DNA of 20,951 nucleotides from an uncultured Selenomonas sp. (GTDB lineage Bacteria; Bacillota; Negativicutes; Selenomonadales; Selenomonadaceae): contig CAJPRR010000023.1 of the NCBI GenBank assembly GCA_905373085.1, positions 1 to 20,951 on the forward strand, given 5' to 3'. Below the pieces are notes generated by a model. That model was not told the DNA's origin. It was given only the letters and a program-made list of their open reading frames with translations, and did not search any database. Of this stretch, positions 7,198 to 15,270 are shown piece after piece. Position numbers and translations under genes: made by a program. Within the stretch, counting starts at the first letter, position 1, and the number at the start of each line of letters is the position of its first letter.

Positions 7198-8028
7198 TCA
7201 GATCAGCTTCCCTTTCACCACGTCGTAGATCGCCAGCACTTCCTTCAAAAGCTCTTCGAGCTTGTCGAGATAGAGGCTGTTCGGCCCGTCGCAGAGCGCC
7301 TCCTCGGGGTTGTCGTGCACTTCCATGAAAAGCCCGTCGACGCCGGCGGCGACGGCGGCGCGCGCCAGAGGCTCGACGAACTCGCGGTTGCCGCCCGACG
7401 ACGTGCCCGCGCCGCCCGGCAGCTGCACGCTGTGCGTCGCATCGAAGATGACGGGAGCGCCAAACGTGCGCATGATGGGGAAGCTGCGCATGTCGACGAC
7501 GAGGTTGTTGTAGCCGAACGAGGCGCCGCGCTCCGTCAAGAGGATGTCGGAGCAGCCGCCCTCGTGCAGCTTGTCGACGACGTTGCCCATGTCGCGCGGC
7601 GCGAGGAACTGCCCCTTCTTGACGTTGACGACGCAGCCGGATTTTGCCGCCGCATAGATGAGGTCGGTCTGGCGGCACAGGAACGCGGGGATCTGCAGCA
7701 CGTCGACGACCTTCGCCGCAGGCGCGATCTGCGACTCCTTGTGGACGTCGGTCACGACGGGCACGTCGAGTTCCTCCTTGATCGCCTGCAGCATCTCAAG
7801 CCCCTTCTTGAGCCCGGGACCGCGAAAGCTGTTGAAAGACGAGCGGTTCGCCTTGTCGAACGACGCTTTGAAGATGTAGGGAATGCCGAGCCTCGCGGTG
7901 ATTTCCTTGACCGTGCGCCCGATCAAAAGGCAGCGCTCCATCTCCTCAAGGACGCACGGCCCCGCTATGAGCACGAGCGGGCTGCCCCCGCCGATCGTGA
8001 AATCCCGGATCTTCACCTTGTTCATCAT
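7198..8028 (-). CDS. kdsA: 2-dehydro-3-deoxyphosphooctonate aldolase (Kdo-8-P synthase) KdsA, metal-dependent type
   Basis: A 276-residue TIM-barrel enzyme that condenses phosphoenolpyruvate with arabinose 5-phosphate to Kdo-8-P. Motifs are AGPCVLEE, KASFDKANRSS (54-64), VVTDVHKES, QIPAFLCRQTDL, VKKGQFLAPRDM and DATHSVQLPGG. C25, H199, E236 and D247 have the same mutual spacing as the metal ligands C11, H185, E222 and D233 of the Aquifex enzyme; the metal-independent E. coli type has Asn in place of the Cys. This is therefore the metal-dependent class. Tandem ATGs occur at 8028 and 8025; AAAGGCGG is about seven bases before the first. The in-frame extension to 8064 has no supporting site. Confidence 0.96.
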   Translation of the reverse strand: MMNKVKIRDFTIGGGSPLVLIAGPCVLEEMERCLLIGRTVKEITARLGIPYIFKASFDKANRSSFNSFRGPGLKKGLEMLQAIKEELDVPVVTDVHKESQIAPAAKVVDVLQIPAFLCRQTDLIYAAAKSGCVVNVKKGQFLAPRDMGNVVDKLHEGGCSDILLTERGASFGYNNLVVDMRSFPIMRTFGAPVIFDATHSVQLPGGAGTSSGGNREFVEPLARAAVAAGVDGLFMEVHDNPEEALCDGPNSLYLDKLEELLKEVLAIYDVVKGKLI

Positions 8029-8099
8029 CCTATTACCGCCTTTCTCTTGGGGAGTCACGGACAAATTCGACGCCCGGCTTCACACATCCGAGCGACCTC

Positions 8100-8126
8100 A
8101 TTTTATCAGCATTTCCTTAAAAACAA
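8100..8126 (-). promoter_or_regulatory. Possible extended -10 promoter upstream of kdsA
   Basis: In the AT-rich 155-base gap between kdsB and kdsA, the minus strand has TGATAAAAT (8100-8108), an extended -10 with a 5/6 hexamer match. TTGTTT (8121-8126) lies 15 bases upstream as a weak -35. Start of transcription would be near 8093, giving a leader of about 65 bases. A 6-bp inverted repeat (CCTTAA at 8115-8120, TTAAGG at 8127-8132) overlaps the -35 region. The composition contrasts sharply with the surrounding GC-rich DNA. Confidence 0.42.
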
Positions 8127-8183
8127 TTAAGGATTCAGTGATAGATTCTTTGCACCATGCCGTCTTTGTCCGAAACGCATTTC

Positions 8184-8918
8184 TTACGCCAGCCCCATCT
8201 CCCGATAGAGCTTGTTCACGAGCGCGAGGTCTTCCGCCGTATCGACGCCGACGAAGCGGCAGTCCGTTTCCAGCACGCGGATGCCATAGCCGTTTTCCAG
8301 CGCCCGAAGCTGCTCCAGCGACTCCGCCTTTTCCAACGGCGTCGGCTCAAGGCGTGCGTAGCGCAGCAAAAAGTCGCGCCGATAGGCGTAGATGCCGATG
8401 TGCTTATAGACGGGACCTGCCGCCGCACGCGGATAGGGCACGAGCGAGCGCGAGAAGTAGAGCGCGTAGCCGAGCTTGTCCACGACGACCTTGACGTTGT
8501 TCGGATCGAGCTGCTCCTCCGCATCTTCCATGCGTGTCATGACGGTCGCCATCGGCAGATTCTCGTCCATCTCGAAGGGCGCGATGAGATCGTCGATCAC
8601 CGACGGCTCGATCAGCGGCTCGTCTCCCTGCACGTTGACGATGAGATCGACCGCAGGGTACGCCTCCGCGACCTCGGCGAGCCGATCGGTGCCCGTCAGA
8701 TGGTCGGTGCGCGTCATGAGCGCCTCGCCGCCTTCCGCCCGCACGGCGTCGCAGATGCGCTCGTCGTCCGTCGCCACGATCACCTTGTCGGGCTTTCGGG
8801 CGCATCTCGCACGCTCCAGGACGCGGCAGATCATGGGCTTGCCGCAGATGTCGGCAAGCGGCTTGCCCGGCAGGCGCGTCGACGCATAACGCGCAGGAAT
8901 CACGCAAAGTGTCCTCAT
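8184..8918 (-). CDS. kdsB: CMP-Kdo synthetase (3-deoxy-manno-octulosonate cytidylyltransferase) KdsB
   Basis: A 244-residue nucleotidyltransferase that activates Kdo with CTP to CMP-Kdo, the donor for WaaA. The N-terminal signature IPARYASTRLPGKPL (7-21) binds CTP. Further family motifs are VIVATDDERI, MTRTDHLTGTDRLAE, VNVQGDEPLI and YKHIGIYAYRRDFL, and the C-terminal CRFVGVDTAEDL is also conserved. Length matches the family. The ATG at 8918 overlaps the stop of waaA-lpxK as ATGA, so synthesis of the donor is coupled to the transferase that uses it. Confidence 0.96.
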   Translation of the reverse strand: MRTLCVIPARYASTRLPGKPLADICGKPMICRVLERARCARKPDKVIVATDDERICDAVRAEGGEALMTRTDHLTGTDRLAEVAEAYPAVDLIVNVQGDEPLIEPSVIDDLIAPFEMDENLPMATVMTRMEDAEEQLDPNNVKVVVDKLGYALYFSRSLVPYPRAAAGPVYKHIGIYAYRRDFLLRYARLEPTPLEKAESLEQLRALENGYGIRVLETDCRFVGVDTAEDLALVNKLYREMGLA

Positions 8919-11422
8919 TTTTCTTTTCCTCCCTTTCGCAAGACAGCGATCCTTTCCTGCAAATGCGAGACGAGCATGGCGTGGAACGCCGCCGCCCCCT
9001 CCTGAAACGTGACCTCGACGCAGATGACGAACACGGGGATCGGCACCTTCGCTTCGATGATCGTCAGCGGAATCTTTACGGCGTCCTTCTCCGTGATGAC
9101 AATGGCCTCCGCCCCAAGGGAGATCGCTTGATCGAGGACGTCCTGCAGTTCCTTCGTCGTGTACTCATGATGATCGGGGAAGCGCAGGCTCTCGACGATT
9201 TTCGTGCCGATGTCGAAGAGCGTCTGCTCAAACGACATCGGATTGCCGATGGCCGAAACCGCCATGACCCGCTTGCCTTCGAGCGTCTTGATGTCGACGC
9301 CCTCGCCCGCAATGTCGCGGTGCCAGTCCTTGAGGTCGACGAAGCGGCGCGGCTGATGGATGCTCTCCATGATCAGCGCCTTCGCGTTGTACTTTCGTAT
9401 CGTGTTCTTGATGTGCTCGCGCGAGACGCCGACCGCTTGATCGACCTTCGTCAGAAGGCACACGTCGGCGCGCTTGATGTGCGAGACAGGCTCTCGGAGC
9501 GTGCCGCGCGGCAGCATGTAGCCGTTGCCGAAGACGTTGACCGCGTCAACGAGCAGGATGTCCATGTCACGGGCGAGCTGCCAATGCTGGTAGCCGTCGT
9601 CCAAGATCGCGACCTCGGCGCCGAAATGCTCGATCGCGTACTGTCCCGTAAGCGAGCGCTCGGCGCCGATGAGCACGGGCACTTCGGGCAGGTGCTTGGC
9701 GAGCATGAAGGCTTCGTCTCCCGCCTCAGTCGCATCCATGTAGAGCTTCTGCCCGTCGGAGACGATGCCGACGTCGCCGCGCCACTTCGCACGGTAGCCG
9801 CGGTTCAAGATGACGACGCGACAGCCCATGTCGCGGATCGCCGCCGCCAAGTACTGCGCCGTCGGCGTCTTGCCCGTGCCGCCGACCGTGATGTTGCCGA
9901 GGCTGATGACGTAGCAGGAGAGACGCTTGCGCTGGAAAAGCCCCGCCTCGTAGCCCCAAAGCTTCAGGTTCACGAGCTGGCGGTAGATGACGGAAAACGT
10001 GTAGAGCAGCCCCATGATGCAGCGCAGCCCCAGCCCCTCGGCATGACGGCGGCGCATGAGATCGGTGACGTAGGTGCGGAAATTCTCGACGCGTTCCGTC
10101 GTGCGCACCTTGCCCGCGCTCTCACCCTGCTCGAAATCCTCCAAGAAGTCATGCAGAAGAACGGCGGTCTTTCTGGATGCGCCCTTGTTCTCACCGATGA
10201 TGGCGAGCGTCTCGCGCTCCATACGCCGCCTTTCCCCTTCGTCCTCGAAGAGCCTGCGAACTGCGGCGGAAAGTTCCTTCCCGTCGTGCACCGTGATGCA
10301 GGCGTTCCTCTTCGTGAAGAGCACATGCGTGTCCTTGAAGTTGAACATATTGTGACCGACGACGATCGCCTTGCCGTGCGCCGCAGGCTCCAGGATATTG
10401 TGCCCGCCGTGCGCGATGAGGCTGCCGCCGACGTAGATGACGTCGCCGATGCTGTAGACCCTGCCAAGCTCGCCGATGGTGTCGAGGATCACGACGTCGT
10501 GACCTTCGCCCGGCTCTTTCAGAAGCTCCGTGCGGCGCGCGACGGAAAACCCCTTGTGCCTGCAGAGTGCAGCGACCTCTGTCGTGCGCAGAAGCTCGCG
10601 CGGCGCGATGATGAGCTTCGCCTCGGGAAATTTTTCCCGCAGCGCGGCAAACGCCTCCAAGACGGGCGTCTCCTCGCCGCGATGCGTGCTGCCCGCGAGG
10701 AAGATGCCGCCCGCCGCTGAAATCCCCATCTCGCGAAGGAGCTTTTCTTTCTCCTCGGCGCTCACGTCCGTATACGTCTGATCGAACTTCGTGTTTCCCG
10801 TGACGGTCACAAGCTCGGGCGGTGCGCCGAGGCGCATGATGTATTCGGCGTCGATGGGCGACTGCATGGCAAACTTTCGAACCGTGCTGATCATGTCGTC
10901 GAGGACGCTGTGCAGATGCTTGTAGCGCTTGACGCTCTTGTCGCTGATGCGCCCGTTGACCATCATGACGGGGATCTTGAGCTTCTTCGCCGTCCGCAGG
11001 AAGTTTGGCCAAAGCTCCGTCTCGACGGGCATGAAGACGCGCGGATGGATGCGGCGCAGGATGCTGCCGGCGCGCCACGGCAGGTCGAGCGGGAAGTAGA
11101 TGATGCTGTCCGCGTCCTTGATGATGCGGTTCGCCATCTCGTAGCCCGCCGTCGTGACGACGGAGACGAGGATCGGACTCTTGGGAAATTCCTTGTGGAA
11201 CTCGCGGATCAAGGGACTGGCGGCGACGATCTCGCCGACGGACGCTGCATGAACCCAGATGCAGTTCTTCTTCGCCACCTTGTCGAGCGCGTGCTCGGGG
11301 AAGAAGCCGAGGCTCTGGCGCACGCGCTCGACGAAGCCGCGCTCGCGCACGGCGCGCACGAGGAACACGGGTATGATGAGGACGACGGCGAGAATCGCCG
11401 CGAGATTGTAGAGTAACCGCAT
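8915..11422 (-). CDS. Fused Kdo transferase (WaaA/KdtA) and lipid A 4'-kinase (LpxK)
   Basis: An 835-residue two-enzyme fusion without any break in the frame. Residues 1 to about 430 are WaaA: an N-terminal membrane anchor (4-23), HAASVGE (58-64) with the catalytic-type E64, PVETELWPN, GSTHRGE and GGHNILEPAAHGK. Residues about 445-835 are LpxK: a Walker A-type SLGNITVGGTGKTP ending at 520, and DDGYQHWQLARDMD beginning at D608/D609. LpxK phosphorylates the tetra-acyl disaccharide at the 4' position and WaaA then adds Kdo, so consecutive steps are in one chain. The usual separate genes encode about 425 and 330 residues, which add up well. AAAGGGGAG precedes the ATG at 11422. It follows msbA by 31 bases. 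Confidence 0.95.
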   Translation of the reverse strand: MRLLYNLAAILAVVLIIPVFLVRAVRERGFVERVRQSLGFFPEHALDKVAKKNCIWVHAASVGEIVAASPLIREFHKEFPKSPILVSVVTTAGYEMANRIIKDADSIIYFPLDLPWRAGSILRRIHPRVFMPVETELWPNFLRTAKKLKIPVMMVNGRISDKSVKRYKHLHSVLDDMISTVRKFAMQSPIDAEYIMRLGAPPELVTVTGNTKFDQTYTDVSAEEKEKLLREMGISAAGGIFLAGSTHRGEETPVLEAFAALREKFPEAKLIIAPRELLRTTEVAALCRHKGFSVARRTELLKEPGEGHDVVILDTIGELGRVYSIGDVIYVGGSLIAHGGHNILEPAAHGKAIVVGHNMFNFKDTHVLFTKRNACITVHDGKELSAAVRRLFEDEGERRRMERETLAIIGENKGASRKTAVLLHDFLEDFEQGESAGKVRTTERVENFRTYVTDLMRRRHAEGLGLRCIMGLLYTFSVIYRQLVNLKLWGYEAGLFQRKRLSCYVISLGNITVGGTGKTPTAQYLAAAIRDMGCRVVILNRGYRAKWRGDVGIVSDGQKLYMDATEAGDEAFMLAKHLPEVPVLIGAERSLTGQYAIEHFGAEVAILDDGYQHWQLARDMDILLVDAVNVFGNGYMLPRGTLREPVSHIKRADVCLLTKVDQAVGVSREHIKNTIRKYNAKALIMESIHQPRRFVDLKDWHRDIAGEGVDIKTLEGKRVMAVSAIGNPMSFEQTLFDIGTKIVESLRFPDHHEYTTKELQDVLDQAISLGAEAIVITEKDAVKIPLTIIEAKVPIPVFVICVEVTFQEGAAAFHAMLVSHLQERIAVLRKGGKEK

Positions 11423-11453
11423 ATTTTCTCCCCTTTATTTCATGGAAGTCCTT

Positions 11454-13226
11454 TCACGCCCCCGCAGGCTGCAAGGCTTCCCCGCCTTTCTTCTCATCCT
11501 CTCCCTCGCCTCGGAACTGGATGTTGTAAAGCGTGCTGTAAAGCCCGCCCGCCGCCAGAAGCTCCTCGTGCGTGCCCTGCTCGACGATGCGTCCGCCGTC
11601 GATGACGTAGATGCAGTCTGCATTGAATATCGTCGAAAGGCGATGCGCGATGGCAAAGGACGTCCTGCCCACCATGAGCTTGTCGAGCGCCGCCTGCACG
11701 ATCTTCTCACTCTCCGTATCGAGCGCCGACGTCGCCTCGTCGAGGATCAGGATGCGCGGATTCTTCAAGATGGCGCGTGCGATCGAGATGCGCTGTCGCT
11801 GGCCGCCCGAGAGGTTTAGGCCGCGCTCGCCGATCTTCGTCTCATAGCCTTCGGGAAGCTGCAGGATGAATTCCTCGGCGTTCGCCGCACGCGCCGCCTC
11901 CTCAATCTCTTTGTCTGTCGCATCGAGCCTGCCGTAGCGGATGTTTTCGCGCACGCTGCTCGAAAAGAGCATCGTTTCCTGCGGCACGATGCCGATCTGC
12001 TCGCGCAGAGAGTCGAGCGTCACGTCGCGCACGTCGTGACCGTCGATCTCGATCGCGCCTTCATTCACCTCGTAAAAGCGCGGAATGAGGTTCGCAATCG
12101 TCGACTTGCCCGCGCCCGAAGGGCCAACGAAGGCGACGAGCTGGCCGGGACTCGCCGCGAGCGACACATGGGAGAGCGCGGGAGCGCCCTCCTTGTAGGA
12201 AAAGGACACGTCCTTGACGGCGACGCGGCCTTCGATCTCGGGCAGCGGAACGGCATTTTTTCTGTCGCGGATCGTCTCCTCCATGTCGAGCACGCCGAAG
12301 ACGCGGTCGATTGCTGCCATCGCACGCTGCACGGTGCCGTAAATGCGGCTGATGCGCTTGACGGGATTCGCGAGATTCACGGCATACGTCAAAAATGCGA
12401 CGAGAGCGCCTGCCGTCAGGTCTCCTTGCACGACCTCGTAGCCGCCAATCCACAAGATGAAGGTGACCGTGATTGCCGCGAGGAACTCGACGGTCGGCGT
12501 CAAGAGGCTCGTGAGCTGCACGTTCTTCATCTCAGCTTGGAAGTTCAGCTCGTTCTGCCGATGGAAGCGCTCGTTCTCGTAACGCTCGCGCACGAAGGAC
12601 TTGACGACGCGCACGGCGGATATGCTTTCCTGTAAGAGTGAGTTGATGTCAGCCAGCCTTTCCTGGATGACGATGCCCGATTTCTTGAGCTTCTTGCCAA
12701 AAATATTCATCGCCTGTCCGACGAGCGGCACGGTGATGAGCGTGACGAGCGTGAGCTTCCAGTCGAGATAGAACATGAGCGTGATGGAGCCGATGAGCAC
12801 GGAGCTTTCCGTCACAAGCTCGATGAGCTTGTCGACGAGCGCGTTCTGCAGCGCCTGCACGTCGTTCGTCACATAGCTCATGATCTCCCCCGTCTGATGG
12901 CGGTCAAAGTAGGCGAGCGGCATGCGCTGAAACTTCTCGAAGAGCGCCTCGCGGATGTCGATGACGACGCGTTGGCCGACGAAGGACACGAGATAGCTCT
13001 GCCCATAGTAGAATATGCCACGGAAGAAGAATACGACGATGATGCCGCCCGCGATGAGGTTGAGCATCGCCATGTCGCGTTCCATGAGCACCTTGTCGAT
13101 CATGTCCTTGATGATCCACGGCACATAGAGGTTCGCTGCCGCCGCAAGCACGATGCAGACGATGGCAAACGCCAGATGCTTCACATAGGGCCGTATATAG
13201 TTCATCAAGCGGATGTAGTTCTTCAT
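11454..13226 (-). CDS. msbA: Lipid A export ABC transporter MsbA
   Basis: A 590-residue half-transporter that flips core-lipid A across the inner membrane. Six membrane helices lie at about 18-35, 55-75, 140-158, 160-178, 245-262 and 268-288. The ATPase domain (about 335-570) has Walker A GPSGAGKST (368-376), Q-loop VPQET, signature LSGGQ (472-476), Walker B ILILDEA (492-498) and the switch H528. The C-terminal tail GEDEKKGGEALQPAGA is charged and dispensable-looking. The sequence alone fits several type IV multidrug-like exporters, but its place between lpxB and waaA-lpxK makes MsbA by far the best reading. The ATG overlaps the lpxB stop as ATGA. Confidence 0.92.
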   Translation of the reverse strand: MKNYIRLMNYIRPYVKHLAFAIVCIVLAAAANLYVPWIIKDMIDKVLMERDMAMLNLIAGGIIVVFFFRGIFYYGQSYLVSFVGQRVVIDIREALFEKFQRMPLAYFDRHQTGEIMSYVTNDVQALQNALVDKLIELVTESSVLIGSITLMFYLDWKLTLVTLITVPLVGQAMNIFGKKLKKSGIVIQERLADINSLLQESISAVRVVKSFVRERYENERFHRQNELNFQAEMKNVQLTSLLTPTVEFLAAITVTFILWIGGYEVVQGDLTAGALVAFLTYAVNLANPVKRISRIYGTVQRAMAAIDRVFGVLDMEETIRDRKNAVPLPEIEGRVAVKDVSFSYKEGAPALSHVSLAASPGQLVAFVGPSGAGKSTIANLIPRFYEVNEGAIEIDGHDVRDVTLDSLREQIGIVPQETMLFSSSVRENIRYGRLDATDKEIEEAARAANAEEFILQLPEGYETKIGERGLNLSGGQRQRISIARAILKNPRILILDEATSALDTESEKIVQAALDKLMVGRTSFAIAHRLSTIFNADCIYVIDGGRIVEQGTHEELLAAGGLYSTLYNIQFRGEGEDEKKGGEALQPAGA

Positions 13227-14374
13227 GCTTGCCTCTCGCTCCCCTTGCCGCCGGCCGCCGCGAGCACATGCGCCGCGACGCGCACGGAAGCGCCCGGAGG
13301 GCCGAGCTGCAGCACGGCGACCTTGAGCCGCGCCATGGCGGCGTCGCGCTGCGCCTCGCCCTTGTAGAGCTTCGCGGCTTCTGCGGCGATGCGCTCGGGC
13401 GTCACCTCATCCTGCAGCAGTTCCGGCTCCGCCTCCTCGCCGAGGATGATGTTCGGCAGGCTGAAATGGTCAATCTTCACGAGCATTCTGCCGATGGCGT
13501 AGTTGAGCCTGCCCATGCGGTAGCAGACGACGGCGGGCAGATCCATCAGCGCCGCCTCCATGACGACCGTCCCCGATGTCGCTATGGCGAAATCGGCGAT
13601 GCCCATGAGGTCGTAGACATGCTCCTCCGTCAGTTCGACGGGAGCGCCCGACTTTTCAATATAGCGCTCGATCTCTTTGCGCTCCAGTCCCGGCGCAGCA
13701 GGCAGGAAAAAGCGCGTCTCGGGGCGCTTCTCTTTGAGGATCTGCACTGCCTTGAGCATGTCGGGCAGGAGGAGCGCGATCTCCTGCCGGCGGCTGCCGG
13801 GCAGTAGGAGCGCGGCGCGTTCGCCCTCCTTGAGTCCAAAGAAGGCACGAGCCGCTTCCGGCGCCATGTCGGCGTGCACGGTGTCGACGAGCGGGTTGCC
13901 GAGAAAGGAGACGTTCGCGCCCGCCGTGACGTAGGGGCCGATCTCGTGATGGAAAATCGTGACGATCTCCTTGGCGATTGCCGCGCACTTCTTCGCACGT
14001 CCCTTGCGCCAAGCCCAAGCCGACGGCGGGATGTAGGAAAAGACGGGAACGCCGAGCGCCTTCGCCTTCGCCGCGAGCCGCCAGTTGAAGTCGGGGTAGT
14101 CGATGATGAGGAGGAGATCGGGCTTTTCCTCGCGCATGGCCTCGACGAGCGTCTTTTCCAGCTGCAGCAAGCGGCCGAGTCCCAAGATGACCTCCCACAC
14201 GCCCATGATGCTGTAGTCTCGACAGTCGCGCACGAGGCGCACGCCCGCCTCCGCCATCTTGGCGCCGCCGAAGCCGAAAAGCTCCACATCCGGCTCCATC
14301 TCCAGCATTTCTTTCGCGAGGCGTGCGCCGTGCAAATCGCCTGACGCCTCGCCCGCCGACATCATGATCTTCAT
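13223..14374 (-). CDS. lpxB: Lipid-A-disaccharide synthase LpxB
   Basis: A 383-residue GT19 glycosyltransferase that joins lipid X to UDP-2,3-diacylglucosamine, giving the lipid A disaccharide at the inner membrane. Motifs are MMSAGEASGDLHGA (4-17), YIPPSAWAWRKGR, GNPLVDTV, LLPGSRRQEI and ATSGTVVMEAAL. The length equals that of E. coli LpxB (382). The ATG at 14374 is chosen because AGGAGGGGCAAG directly precedes it; the open frame upstream runs through the hairpin described at 14396-14432 and is not coding. It lies downstream of lpxI, which makes one of its substrates. Confidence 0.96.
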   Translation of the reverse strand: MKIMMSAGEASGDLHGARLAKEMLEMEPDVELFGFGGAKMAEAGVRLVRDCRDYSIMGVWEVILGLGRLLQLEKTLVEAMREEKPDLLLIIDYPDFNWRLAAKAKALGVPVFSYIPPSAWAWRKGRAKKCAAIAKEIVTIFHHEIGPYVTAGANVSFLGNPLVDTVHADMAPEAARAFFGLKEGERAALLLPGSRRQEIALLLPDMLKAVQILKEKRPETRFFLPAAPGLERKEIERYIEKSGAPVELTEEHVYDLMGIADFAIATSGTVVMEAALMDLPAVVCYRMGRLNYAIGRMLVKIDHFSLPNIILGEEAEPELLQDEVTPERIAAEAAKLYKGEAQRDAAMARLKVAVLQLGPPGASVRVAAHVLAAAGGKGSERQA

Positions 14375-14395
14375 CTTGCCCCTCCTATTAAGTCG

Positions 14396-14432
14396 AAAAA
14401 GCGCGAGGATGCAGAGCTTGCATCCACCGCGC
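14396..14432 (-). terminator. Terminator-like hairpin between lpxI and lpxB (possible attenuator)
   Basis: On the minus strand GCGCG (14428-14432) and GGATGCA (14419-14425) pair with TGCATCC (14407-14413) and CGCGC (14401-14405), with a 2/1-base bulge and a 5-base loop. TTTTT (14396-14400) follows at once. This has the form of an intrinsic terminator and lies between lpxI and lpxB, ending 21 bases before the lpxB start. Because lpxB and everything after it need transcription, it probably acts as a partial terminator or attenuator rather than a full stop. Confidence 0.72.
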
Positions 14433-14438
14433 AAATCG

Positions 14439-15245
14439 TCAAATCGCTGCGATCGTTATGCCGTTTTCGTCGGCGAGCACCGAGACCTTCGCCTGATCGA
14501 CGACGAGCACCTTGCCCGCCTCGATGGCGAGAGCCTTCGCCCCGGCGGCGATCATCGACTCGATCGTCGCCGTGCCGACCGTCGGCACATCGAAGCGCAT
14601 GTCCTGCTGAGGCTTCGCCGCCTTGCCGACGGCAGCGCCGCCGCCCGAAAGCTCGCCGCCGCGCCTTATGCAGGCGTCCGTCCCCTCGATCGCTTCGAGC
14701 GCCATGACCGCCTTCGCCTTGACGACGGCGGTCTGCCCGATGTCGAGCCGGCCGATCTCCTTCGCCATGGCGAGCGCCATCTCCATGTCGGCACGTTCCT
14801 CTGCGGTAGGTTCTCGCTTTGTCAGCGTGCCCGCAGGCGGCATCAGCGTCTTTAAGAGCGCCGTCTGGTCGAAGACTTCCAAGCCCTCCTTCGCAAGCTC
14901 CTTGACGAAGGCGAGCATGATCGTGTCGTCCTTCTTGTCGGGCAGCGACATCAGGAGCTGCATCATGCGCATGTCGGGCTGCTCGTGGCTGCCCGCGAAG
15001 AGAAGCTCCTTCGTGACCTTGCCGAGAAGCGTCACCTTCGTCACGCCGCGCTCCTTGAGGTAGTCGATGATCTTGCCGAGCTGTGCGACGTTGATCGCGC
15101 GATGATCGGAAGCGACTTCCGCAAGTTCTCTATCCGTGTCCGCGAGAAGCGAAACGGCGCTGACCTCGATGCCGAGCGCCTTCGCCGCCTGTGCGCAGAT
15201 GACGGGCAATCGCCCTGCGCCAGCCAAAAGACCGATTTTTTCCAA
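14439..15245 (-). CDS. lpxI: UDP-2,3-diacylglucosamine pyrophosphatase LpxI
   Basis: A 268-residue member of the LpxI (formerly DUF1009) family, which splits UDP-2,3-diacylglucosamine to lipid X and UMP. It is unrelated to LpxH, which does the same step in E. coli. Family landmarks are IGLLAGAGRLPVICAQ (4-19), VTLLGKVTKELLF, ALEAIEGTDACIRRGG (182-197) and QDMRFDVPTVGTATIE with D215 and D219; one aspartate in this block is the catalytic residue in the Caulobacter enzyme. The start is TTG at 15245, supported by GGAGGGAG five bases upstream; no ATG is nearby. It follows lpxA by 25 bases. Confidence 0.95.
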   Translation of the reverse strand: MEKIGLLAGAGRLPVICAQAAKALGIEVSAVSLLADTDRELAEVASDHRAINVAQLGKIIDYLKERGVTKVTLLGKVTKELLFAGSHEQPDMRMMQLLMSLPDKKDDTIMLAFVKELAKEGLEVFDQTALLKTLMPPAGTLTKREPTAEERADMEMALAMAKEIGRLDIGQTAVVKAKAVMALEAIEGTDACIRRGGELSGGGAAVGKAAKPQQDMRFDVPTVGTATIESMIAAGAKALAIEAGKVLVVDQAKVSVLADENGITIAAI

Positions 15246-15250
15246 AGCTT

Positions 15251-15258
15251 CTCCCTCC
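15251..15258 (-). promoter_or_regulatory. Ribosome binding site deciding the TTG start of lpxI
   Basis: GGAGGGAG on the minus strand, five bases upstream of TTG at 15245. The protein begins at exactly the expected family position from this codon. Confidence 0.8.
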
Positions 15259-15270
15259 GATTTTCTGACT

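Noticed and set aside
8909..10720. Long plus-strand open frame of 603 codons
   Set aside because: It lies opposite the waaA-lpxK fusion, is Arg/Asp/Val-rich and shows no domain or ribosome binding site.
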